Source: UBA4658 sp002405485
GTDB taxonomy: Bacteria > Planctomycetota > Phycisphaerae > Phycisphaerales > UBA1924
Length of the DNA: 54,117 bases
Assembly: GCA_036823255.1 (NCBI GenBank)
Contig: DAISGC010000014.1
Location: forward strand, 1 to 54,117
Reading direction: 5' to 3'
Positions 1 through 8,900 of this stretch are shown in pieces. Made by a program: the position numbers and the translations under genes. The notes under the pieces are model-generated. The model was not told the DNA's origin. It ran no database searches and saw only the letters and a list, made by a program, of their open reading frames with translations. Numbering within the stretch: position 1 is the first letter of the stretch; each line of letters starts with the position of its first letter.

Positions 1-6
1 CACATC

Positions 7-114
7 CCCATTCCCTACTTCCGAATCCCGATCTCCGATTGCCTTACGCCGGTCGCCTAGATCCGGATGCCGAATCCCGAATGCCGAATGCCGGTTGCCG
101 AATGCCGAATGCCG
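7..114. repeat. Degenerate heptanucleotide tandem repeat (STRR-like)
   Basis: From base 7 to base 111 the sequence reads as fifteen 7-base units in unbroken phase, each beginning CC, followed by a last CCG. The commonest unit is CCGAATG (77-83, 84-90, 98-104, 105-111), with variants CCGAATC (21-27, 70-76), CCGGATG (63-69), CCGGTTG (91-97) and more degenerate units upstream. It lies directly 3' of the stop codon of the permease gene. It resembles the short tandemly repeated heptamers known from cyanobacteria. Function unknown; it may extend left of the window. Confidence 0.8.
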
Positions 115-122
115 CTCTTCCT

Positions 123-1874
123 CTACGCCCTGAAGATCGACCCGAGCTTCTTGCCCATGAGCACGCTGGCGCCAACCAGCGTCACCGTGAGCAGGGCCAT
201 GCCCCACACGCCCATCGCCGCCGCGATGTACGGCCCGTCCCCGAGCCGCTGCATAAAGTTGAAGATCGCCTTGGTGATCGGGAGATCGTCCTGCTGCTGG
301 GCCATGAGCAGCGGCTCGCTCACCGCGAGCATCGCGAAGCTGAAGGCCAGCAGGCACCCGGCGATGATGTTCGCCGAGATCAGCGGGAGGATGACCTTCC
401 GCACCGCGTAGAACCGCGTGGCGCCCAGGTTCATGGCGGCTTCCTCGAGCTCGCCCGAGGTCTGTTCCAGTCCGGCCACCGCCGAGCGCACGATGTACGG
501 CATCCGCCGCACCGCGTACGCGATCACGATCAGGAGCATCGGGCTCGGATCGTTCCCCACCACGCTGACAAAGTGCAGCGGGTTGTTCTCCCCCTCTGAG
601 TTCTTCCCAAACGGCCACTGCAGGCTCATGGCCACGTATCCGAAGGCGACCACGATTCCGGGCACGGCCAGCGGCAGCATGCACATGGCGTCCAGCACGT
701 GCCGGCCTTTGATCTTGGTCCGCACGATCACATACGCGGCCAGCAGGCCGAACACCACCGCGATCGAAACCGCCACCAGCGCGAGCTTCAATGAGTTCAC
801 GATCGAACCGAAGGCGTCCTGATGACTGAGAGCTTGCACGAAGTTGTTCGAAGTGAACGTCCGCGGGAGCACGCTCTGGTACCACGAGCCCGGCGCCGCC
901 AGTGCCGTGAGCACGACCCCCACGTGCGGGAGCAGCGCAGCGCCGGTCACGAGCACGAACGCACCGGTCGCCGCCCACCCCGCCGCGCCCGTCAGCCGAC
1001 GCTCCGCCGACGCGCGGCTGGCTTTGCTGTACATCGCGTACGCCCGCCCCGCAAGCAGGTACTTTCCGATCACATACAGCCCTACCGCCAGCACCAGCAT
1101 GATGATCACGAGGGCATACGGCTCCGGGCTCGACTCGACCTCCTTGAGCTTCGTGAAGATCTGCACCGGCATCACCCGCGTGTAGTCGAAGATCACCGGG
1201 GTCCCAAGCTCCGTCAGCGACCAGATGAACACGATCGTCGCTCCGGCAAACACCCCAGGCCGGATGAGCGGCAGCGTGATCGTGAACAGCCGGCGCCAGG
1301 GCCCGCACCCCAGGTTGTCCGCCGCCTCTTCCAGCGCAGGGTCCAGGTTGGCCAGGGCCGCGGTCGCATTCAGATAGATGATCGGGTACAGGTGCAGCGC
1401 ATCGACGATGACGCACCCCCAGAACTTGCTTGTCCCCAGCAAGTCCCACTCGGTCCCCAGGAGCGCGTTGATCGCCCCCGCACGCCCGAGCAGAGCCTGC
1501 ATCCCGATAGCCCCGACAAAGGGCGGCAGGATGAGCGGCACCAGGATCAGCGCGCTGAACACGCTCTTGAGCGGAAAGATGAACTTGGCGCTCAGAATCG
1601 CCAGCGGCAGCGCGATCAGGATGCACAGCGTCGTGGTCGTCGAGGCCATCACCACCGAGTTCGCGATGCACTCACGGATGCTCGGATCGCTGAGCGCCAG
1701 CTCGATATGCCGGAGCGTCAGCCCAACCGAGCCGTCGGCCCGCCGCTCGATCAACGCCCCCTGCACCGTCAGGAAGATCGGATAGACCAGCAGGACCACC
1801 AGGAACGCCATGAGCACGCTCCACAGCGAGTACGCCGAGATGACTTGGCCGATCTTTCGCCTGTGGGTGGGCAT
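123..1874 (-). CDS. Iron(III)-type ABC transporter permease (two fused permease domains)
   Basis: Inner-membrane permease of an ABC importer of the Fe3+/thiamine type (FbpB/AfuB/ThiP-like), 583 aa. The protein is an internal duplication: two binding-protein-dependent transport domains of about six membrane segments each. Each carries the EAA loop that docks the ATPase: EEAADNLGCGPWRRLF near residue 185 and EEAAMNLGATRFYAV near residue 480. That two-in-one layout and length are typical of ferric-iron permeases. The first membrane segment follows a short basic N-terminus (MPTHRRKIG). The substrate-binding protein and ATPase are not in the window; since the gene reads leftwards out of it, they may lie beyond base 1 or elsewhere. 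The start is the ATG at 1872-1874, with only a weak ribosome site. The substrate (iron) is inferred from architecture alone; another anion or cofactor is possible. Confidence 0.88.
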   Translation of the reverse strand: MPTHRRKIGQVISAYSLWSVLMAFLVVLLVYPIFLTVQGALIERRADGSVGLTLRHIELALSDPSIRECIANSVVMASTTTTLCILIALPLAILSAKFIFPLKSVFSALILVPLILPPFVGAIGMQALLGRAGAINALLGTEWDLLGTSKFWGCVIVDALHLYPIIYLNATAALANLDPALEEAADNLGCGPWRRLFTITLPLIRPGVFAGATIVFIWSLTELGTPVIFDYTRVMPVQIFTKLKEVESSPEPYALVIIMLVLAVGLYVIGKYLLAGRAYAMYSKASRASAERRLTGAAGWAATGAFVLVTGAALLPHVGVVLTALAAPGSWYQSVLPRTFTSNNFVQALSHQDAFGSIVNSLKLALVAVSIAVVFGLLAAYVIVRTKIKGRHVLDAMCMLPLAVPGIVVAFGYVAMSLQWPFGKNSEGENNPLHFVSVVGNDPSPMLLIVIAYAVRRMPYIVRSAVAGLEQTSGELEEAAMNLGATRFYAVRKVILPLISANIIAGCLLAFSFAMLAVSEPLLMAQQQDDLPITKAIFNFMQRLGDGPYIAAAMGVWGMALLTVTLVGASVLMGKKLGSIFRA

Positions 1875-2003
1875 GACGCCCAGTCTACGCCGACCTGCAC
1901 GACCATCCGCTCTCGTCCCGTCCCGGCCATCCCCCTGCCCCGGGACCAGTCGCCGGGGAGCCCGCCACCCAAGGATTCGAAAATCGGCTCGCCGGGTGTG
2001 GAG

Positions 2004-2031
2004 TTGACCCTCTCCCTGACCGACCTATCAT
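2004..2031 (+). promoter_or_regulatory. Candidate sigma-70 promoter of the tRNA-Thr/tuf unit
   Basis: TTGACC at 2004-2009 and TATCAT at 2026-2031 are separated by 16 bp, close to the housekeeping consensus. The predicted start would lie near 2038, about 57 bases before tRNA-Thr. No other good promoter was seen between the permease start and the tRNA. Not tested. Confidence 0.55.
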
Positions 2032-2094
2032 CCAGACCCCTGTCCGGGCTGCCCCTGCGCACTCTGACCGGGGAACGTCTTTGATCAGATCGTC

Positions 2095-2167
2095 GCCACT
2101 GTAGCTCAGTTGGTAGAGCACACCCTTGGTAAGGGTGAGGTCACGAGTTCAAGTCTCGTCAGTGGCT
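2095..2167 (+). tRNA. tRNA-Thr (anticodon GGT)
   Basis: Full cloverleaf: acceptor GCCACTG/CAGTGGC, D stem GCTC/GAGC, anticodon stem CACCC/GGGTG enclosing the loop TTGGTAA (anticodon GGT), and T arm ACGAG-TTCAAGT-CTCGT. Discriminator base T; CCA is not encoded. It sits upstream of tuf as in many bacteria, where tRNA genes are interleaved with the tuf-secE-nusG genes. Confidence 0.97.
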
Positions 2168-2520
2168 TTGAGGTGGGTCGGGGGAAAATCGGGCGAGTGC
2201 GGCTGGGTCACGGCGGACCATCAAGCGGCAAGCACCCCCTGATTGAGGTGTTTTGATCGGTTCTGTCGGTCAGAAGTCAGGCGACTTCCCCGACCCGGAG
2301 CCCTCCGACGGCGGTGATCGCCCTCTCGGGTGGCTTTTGGTTCGGAACCGGTCAATGATCCCCTCCCGCGCTCTCGTGTTCAGAGCGTGGGAAAGGGTTC
2401 GGGGTTGAACGAAACGGATCGCTGGTCGGCATCGGTGCCGGCTCGGCGGATTGACGGACGACGGTAGACGATCGCAACAGGCCGCTCACCATCGCGGCGT
2501 TTCGAGGAGGTTCAGGTCCC
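2168..2520 (+). other. tuf leader / tRNA-Thr to tuf intergenic region
   Basis: 353 bases without a credible gene. It holds one imperfect hairpin at 2299-2335 (AGCC..CCGA paired with TCGG..GGCT around a small CGGCG/CGCC stem) followed by TTTTGG, which may terminate or attenuate the tRNA transcript. A strong Shine-Dalgarno GAGGAGG lies just before tuf. No second promoter was recognised with confidence, so tuf may be co-transcribed with the tRNA. Confidence 0.5.
2299..2338 (+). terminator. Possible attenuator/terminator upstream of tuf
   Basis: Imperfect stem (AGCC + CCGA paired with TCGG + GGCT, two mismatches between them, inner CGGCG/CGCC) followed by four T. It could end tRNA-Thr transcripts or modulate read-through into tuf. 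Weak evidence because of the mismatches. Confidence 0.35.
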
Positions 2521-3723
<1,203 letters not shown>

Positions 3724-3783
3724 TCCCCATCGGCCTCGTCGCATCCTCAGCGGTGCGGCGGATGAGCCTGAACTGTCTCCCCT

Positions 3784-3816
3784 GGCCCGCCGACCCACCC
3801 GTCGGCGGGCCGGTTT
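3784..3816 (+). terminator. Hairpin after tuf
   Basis: Perfect 11-bp stem GGCCCGCCGAC / GTCGGCGGGCC with a six-base loop, followed by GGTTT. The T-run is short, so this may be a partial terminator that reduces rpmG-secE-nusG transcription relative to tuf. Confidence 0.6.
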
Positions 3817-3905
3817 GATCGCAACGAACTGTTCTCGCATCTCGCCTTTTGACCTCCTCCGGACGCGCAGCATCGGTCCGGGCGGCATGAAAGTGACGGT
3901 GGATC

Positions 3906-4091
3906 ATGGCCAAGAAGGGTGGAACGCCCGCTCGTGAGTACGTCTGGCTCCAGTGCACGGAGACCGGCGACATGAACTATCGCACCGAGATCCGCACCAA
4001 GGGCGGCATCGACGAGAAGCTCAAGGAAGGGTTCTGGAAGTACTGCCCGCGCCTCCGCAGGCACACCCTCCATAAGATGAAGCGCAAGTAA
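3906..4091 (+). CDS. rpmG: 50S ribosomal protein bL33
   Basis: 61-residue large-subunit ribosomal protein. The middle and C-terminus match bL33: LQCTETGDMNYRTEIRT and KYCPRLRRHTLHKMKRK. Only single Cys residues are found where zinc-binding bL33 has CxxC pairs, so this is the zinc-independent form. It lies between tuf and tRNA-Trp, its standard place in the tuf-rpmG-secE-nusG order. The start ATG at 3906 follows a modest GGTGG ribosome site; the N-terminus MAKKGGTPARE is basic, as usual. Confidence 0.95.
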   Translation: MAKKGGTPAREYVWLQCTETGDMNYRTEIRTKGGIDEKLKEGFWKYCPRLRRHTLHKMKRK

Positions 4092-4109
4092 GCTCAACGA
4101 GTCATCCAC

Positions 4110-4182
4110 ACGCCGGTAGCTCAATTGGCAGAGCGGCGGATTCCAAATCCGCAGGTTGCGGGTTCGATTCCCTCCCGGCGTG
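4110..4182 (+). tRNA. tRNA-Trp (anticodon CCA)
   Basis: Acceptor ACGCCGG/CCGGCGT, D stem GCTC/GAGC, anticodon stem GCGGA/TCCGC around TTCCAAA (anticodon CCA), T loop TTCGATT. Discriminator G; 3' CCA not encoded. The T stem (GCGGG/CCCTC) has one C-T mismatch (4159/4173), a small oddity. Placement between rpmG and secE is the classical one. Confidence 0.96.
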
Positions 4183-4307
4183 CTTCGAGCCTCGTGCTCC
4201 CGGACTCGCTCGCATCGCTCCGATCGCCCCTGCCACCTGGTGGTGTGGGTCCCCCGGACCGTGATCCATCCTGACACCCGCCTTTGCTTGGACGACAGCA
4301 GCACCTC

Positions 4308-4994
4308 ATGGCAGCCGGAATCTACAAACCAGGTCAGGGCTATTGGGTCCGCGTGCTGACGGCGACGATGATCGGCGTCATCACCCTCGCCGCCGCCGCG
4401 TGGATGTGGTCGCAGATGGCCCGTCTTCATGAGCGGCTGCCGCGCGTCACGTGGATCATGGAAGTCTCACCGATCCCTGAGTCCGCCGCTCCGGGCCAGA
4501 CCGTGACGCTGCTGGCCAAGGGCGTGGGCGCAACGCCCGGCCCGAGCATCGGCTCCGGGGTGCTGGTCGAGAAGGCGTCCAAGTCCGTGGTCCTCAAGGA
4601 CGTTCAGATGTCCGATCCGGTCGCCGATGCCTCGGCGACGGGCACCATCGAGTTTCCCGGCGCCGCCGGCGCCAGTCCGACCCGCGGGGCCGTGGCTCGG
4701 TCCAGCGGGACCCGTGCGATCGAGGTCGGCCTGCTCCAAGGCCTGGCCGCCGGACTGGTCATCCTGATCGGCGCGATCATCGGGTACTACGCCACCGCCC
4801 TGCACCAGCGATTTGTCGACTTCCTGATCTCGACCGATGGCGAGATGAAGAAGGTGAACTGGTCGACGGTCCGGGACATCCGCATGTCCACGACGGTGGT
4901 CATCTTCGCGGCGCTTCTGCTGGCCGGGTCGCTGTTCGTGGTCGACCTTGCGTTCAAGTGGTTCTTCCAGAGCATCGGCGTGCTGGTGAGCTGA
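4308..4994 (+). CDS. secE: Preprotein translocase subunit SecE, extended form
   Basis: Membrane subunit that clamps SecY in the Sec translocon. The C-terminal third is the SecE signature: the amphipathic segment GEMKKVNWSTVRDIRMSTT and a final membrane helix (about residues 190-215). The protein is 228 aa, far longer than the 60-130 aa usual for SecE. It has a first membrane segment near residues 16-34, then about 100 residues rich in Ala, Gly, Ser and Pro, then a second membrane segment near 137-158. So it has three helices like E. coli SecE, but with a long insertion between the first and second. The start was put at ATG 4308; an in-frame TTG at 4284 is less likely. No strong Shine-Dalgarno. 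nusG follows 169 bases later, as expected. Confidence 0.9.
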   Translation: MAAGIYKPGQGYWVRVLTATMIGVITLAAAAWMWSQMARLHERLPRVTWIMEVSPIPESAAPGQTVTLLAKGVGATPGPSIGSGVLVEKASKSVVLKDVQMSDPVADASATGTIEFPGAAGASPTRGAVARSSGTRAIEVGLLQGLAAGLVILIGAIIGYYATALHQRFVDFLISTDGEMKKVNWSTVRDIRMSTTVVIFAALLLAGSLFVVDLAFKWFFQSIGVLVS

Positions 4995-5163
4995 GCGGCT
5001 CGGCACGTCCGGACGGTTGCGGTCTTTAGACATTCACGGTCGAGGGCGGAGTCGCCAAGGCCGGATCGTTGCAGCACTCGCACCGGGCCGCATGGCCCGG
5101 TTGTCACAAACAGAGGGCGATCGGCGTGTTTCGTCGATCCCAGACGGGTCCAGGAGGTTCTCC

Positions 5164-5790
5164 ATGTCCAGTGATCATGCCGCCCCATCAACCCGCACCG
5201 GCCTGCTCGGGCCGGATGAGCCCCTGCGCCGGGACGGGATGGACTGGTTCACGCTTCGCGTGGCCAGCAACAAGGAGAACTACGTCCGCGAGACGCTCCT
5301 CCGAAAGGTGCAGATCGAGAAGATGGAGCACCTGGTCGGACGCATCCTCGTCCCCACGGAGAAGACCAAGACCATCAAGAACGGCAAGACCAAGATCGTC
5401 GAGACCAAGATGTACCCGGGGTACGTCTTTGTCGAGATGCGGCTGGAGCCGGATGGACGCATCCCCCAGGACGTGTTCTTCCTGATCAAGGAGACCACGG
5501 GCGTGGGCGATTTCGTCGGCACCGCCGGGCGACCGACGCCCATGAAGGAGCACGAGATCGAGAAGCTCCACATGGACTCGCGCAAGCCCGAGGACCAGCC
5601 GACGGTCAAGCTCGTGTTCGCCAAGGGCGAGCACGTCACGATCAAGGAAGGCCCGTTCCAGGGCTACGAGGGCACGGTCGACGAACTGCTGCCGGAGAAG
5701 GGCCTCGTGCGCGTGCTGGTGACGATCTTCGGTCGGCAGGCGCCCATCGAGATCGAAGAGTGGCAGCTCACCAAGGCCGACGGAACGTGA
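5164..5790 (+). CDS. nusG: Transcription termination/antitermination protein NusG
   Basis: Elongation factor that binds RNA polymerase and couples it to the ribosome and Rho. 208 aa. The NGN domain begins at DWFTLRVASNKENYVRE after a 25-residue N-terminal extension; MYPGYVFVEM is the conserved core strand. The KOW domain is near residues 155-190 (GEHVTIKEGPFQGYEGTV). The NGN domain has an insertion with KTIKNGKTKIVE, typical of longer NusG proteins. The start ATG 5164 is preceded by AGGAGG at good spacing; longer in-frame readings upstream lack that. A GGCC-rich hairpin at 5082-5101 lies in the secE-nusG spacer. The expected next genes, rplK and rplA, are absent. Confidence 0.96.
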   Translation: MSSDHAAPSTRTGLLGPDEPLRRDGMDWFTLRVASNKENYVRETLLRKVQIEKMEHLVGRILVPTEKTKTIKNGKTKIVETKMYPGYVFVEMRLEPDGRIPQDVFFLIKETTGVGDFVGTAGRPTPMKEHEIEKLHMDSRKPEDQPTVKLVFAKGEHVTIKEGPFQGYEGTVDELLPEKGLVRVLVTIFGRQAPIEIEEWQLTKADGT

Positions 5791-5974
5791 TCGGGTCGCC
5801 CGGCGCGACCATTCTCCGTCGGCAACGCCATCGCCCGGGAGTCCGCCGCCGGTGCAGCGTTCCGGGCGTCGCGCCCGCGCTCGGCCGATCGCACCGCACG
5901 CGGGGGCGATGATCGGGTCGTATCATCGTGCGCAGACTGTTCACGGACTGAACCATCATCTGAGGGGATACACC

Positions 5975-8900
5975 ATGCGCGGCGTGCGACTGCACCCGGA
6001 TGCGGCGGGTACTGGGGGGGCCGGCGGCGGGGATTCGATGGCATCTTGGGAGAAGGCCGGGCGCTCCGCTCCGAGGGCAACGGCGCCAAAGAAGAAGCGT
6101 CGCTGGGGCCGGATCATCATCATCGGCACGAGCGTGCTGCTGTTCCTGCTCGCCCTGCTGGTTGCGCTGGCGCCGACGATCGCTTCGAGCATGGCCCCAT
6201 CACGGATCGAGGCCGCCGCCGCCGAGTCCCTGCAGGGAAGGATCAAGGTCGGCGGTCTCCGCGTGGGCTGGTTCAGCGCCACGGAACTCGGGCCGGTGGA
6301 GGTGATCGATCCCGATGGCAAGATGGCGGCGAAGCTCACTGTGAAAACGCCCACCACGCTGTGGACGATCGTGAGCCAGCGTTGGTGGAGCATGAAGAAC
6401 CTCGACGCCGGGACAGTCGAGCTTGGCGGCACGCTCGACCTTGTGCGTGATCTCAAGACCGGCAAGACCAACCTGCAACGGGCGCTGGAGCCCAGGGCCC
6501 AGGCCAAGCCCGCCGGCGGAACGTCGCCCGCTGATGGATCGACCAAGCCCTCAGGGGGTGGATTGCAGACGGCCAAAGCGGTGCTCAAGCTCAACGCGCT
6601 GGACGCGACGGTGCGTGATCGACAGCTCGACGGCTCACTCACGACGCCCTTGGGCGTCAAGGGGCTCGCGGGAGAGACCAGGATCGAGTACGCGGCATCG
6701 CCGATGACGCTGACCATGGTGAGCGCGCTCACCGGATCATCCGTGGGCGGCTCCGGGGGTTCGTCGCCGGCCGATGCGATCAAGGTCGCCATCGACGCGA
6801 GCGTGCGGCCCAAGCAATCAGGCGGGAGCGGTCTGTCGGCGATCGACAGCGTCAAGCTCAAGCTCGACGTGAACAACGCGCCGATCGATCTGATCGACGC
6901 GATCGCCGCTCAGGGCGGCGCGCTCGTGCAGGGCATCGGCCCGCGGGCCAACGTCACGCTCGACGCAGGAGGGACGCCCAGGAACGCCGCGGTGAAGTTC
7001 ACCCTCGCCGCGGACCGGGCCTCGGGCAATCTTGATCTTGCGCTGAAGGACAATCTGCTGATTGCCCAGGTCGCGTCTCCGGCCGCCCAGACGCCCGGGG
7101 CAACGCCGCCGTCGAACGCCAACACCATCGTCCTGCAGTCGACGGAGTTCCTGGCGAGCATGCCGCAGCTTCGCGCATCGCTGGAGAAGGCGGGGGCGCA
7201 GATCAAGGTGAGCAACGCGCCCGGGGTTCGAGTCGCGATTCAGAACCTGCGGTGGCCGGTGCCGCCGGCGCTCGTTGACGGGGGCGATGCCAGGGCCGCG
7301 ATGGCCAAGGCGGACTTCCGCGGACACGGTCTGGACCTGCGTGTGGAGGTCGGCGAGATGCAGGGGCAGATCGCACTGCCCACGGGGTCTTCGGCTCCGG
7401 GCGGGTCCCCGTCGACGTGGAAGCCCTTCTCCGTGTCGCCGATGGTGCTGGAGATCCAGGCGGCTGATCTGGCCAAGCCGGTCATCATTTCCGGCGGCAC
7501 CAAGACGACGATCGACGGCGCGCCCGCGGGCGACGTCACGATCAACGCCCGCGCCGAAGGTCTGCTGAGTGAGACCGGCCAACTGCGAACGCTCGCCGGC
7601 GCGGGGCTCGCCGACGCGGTGGACGCGAGCGTGCAGGTGCGTGGGATGTCGACGGCTCTGCTGCAGCCGATTCTCGCCGGGGCCGACCTGCCGATCGAAC
7701 TCACCACGGACGTGGGGCCGACGCTCGATCTCGGGCTGAGCGCCCGTGCGGACGTGCGTCAGGCGGGCAATGCCCAGGGCGGCGCGCAGGGTGGCGGCGA
7801 GGCGATCCCGCCGATCGAGGCCGCTGTGCGCATGAACAGCGCGAACATCCAGGCCGATGCGCTGATCCGGATCGTGGATCGCGTGCTCACGACCACCGGC
7901 GAGGGTGTGACCATCCGCGTGCAGCGTGCCGCGCCGCTGGCAACGCGGCTGGCCTCGGCCCCGGGCAAGCCCGCGTCGGTGGAGCTCTCCGGAGCTGGCG
8001 GCGTGCGTGTGGACATCCGCGACCTGGTGCTGCCGATCGACAAGCTCAAGGGGGCCGAAGCGCTCGGTGCGATCAAGGCCAAGGCCCGAGTGGAGCTGAC
8101 GGATCTGGCCGTGCTCCCGGTTCTGGCTCCCCCTGCGGGAGCGCCGGTGAGCGGCACGCCCTCGCAGCCGGTGCGCATCGGCAGCGGCAAGCTGGACCTC
8201 ACGCTCGACGGTGCGAGCCCGCCGAGCATCGAGCTCGGTTCCGCGTTGTCCCACGAGAACACGCCGTTCGAGTTCTCCGGGCGCCTGTCGCTCGATGGAA
8301 TTGTCGGCGGCAGGATTCCGGCGGCGGGCGAAGGGCCGGCCAAGATCATCTCCCTCAAGCCCACGGGCCGCATCGATCTCAAGAATCTTCCGCGGAGCGT
8401 GCTGAACCTGCTCCCGGCCGCCTCTGCGTACGGCACCACGCCGGTCGCGGGGGCTGACATGCCCGCGCAGTTGAATCGGGCGATTCGAGAATCCATCGGA
8501 TCGTCGGCGTCGGCGAGCATCGTGCTCAAGCCCGCGGGCGATGGGCTGTCGATCACCAGCGAGCTGAGCACCGCCGCGGGCGGCGTGGGCGCCCGAACGG
8601 ACGCGACGCTGAGCGCCGCCGGTGTGCGGGCGGAGACTCTGAGCATCGTCGCGGGCATGGACCCGCGGGTGGTGAATCCGGTGCTGGCGACCGCGGGCTC
8701 CGGCGGCTCCGGGCCCCCGATCCAGATCGCTCAGCCGTTTGCCATTACCGTGAAGGCCACCCAGCCGATCGTGGTGCCGCTCAAGCCGGGCACGTTCTCG
8801 CCCGACTTTGCGAAGGCCGGGGACGCCGCCATCGCGCTCAGCACCGACAACGACATCGGCATCGACAACGTGCCCACGGGCGCAGACGAACGCGGGCAGC

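Noticed and set aside
5082..5101. GGCC hairpin in the secE-nusG spacer as terminator
   Set aside because: Eight-base stem without a T-run; at best a minor attenuator.
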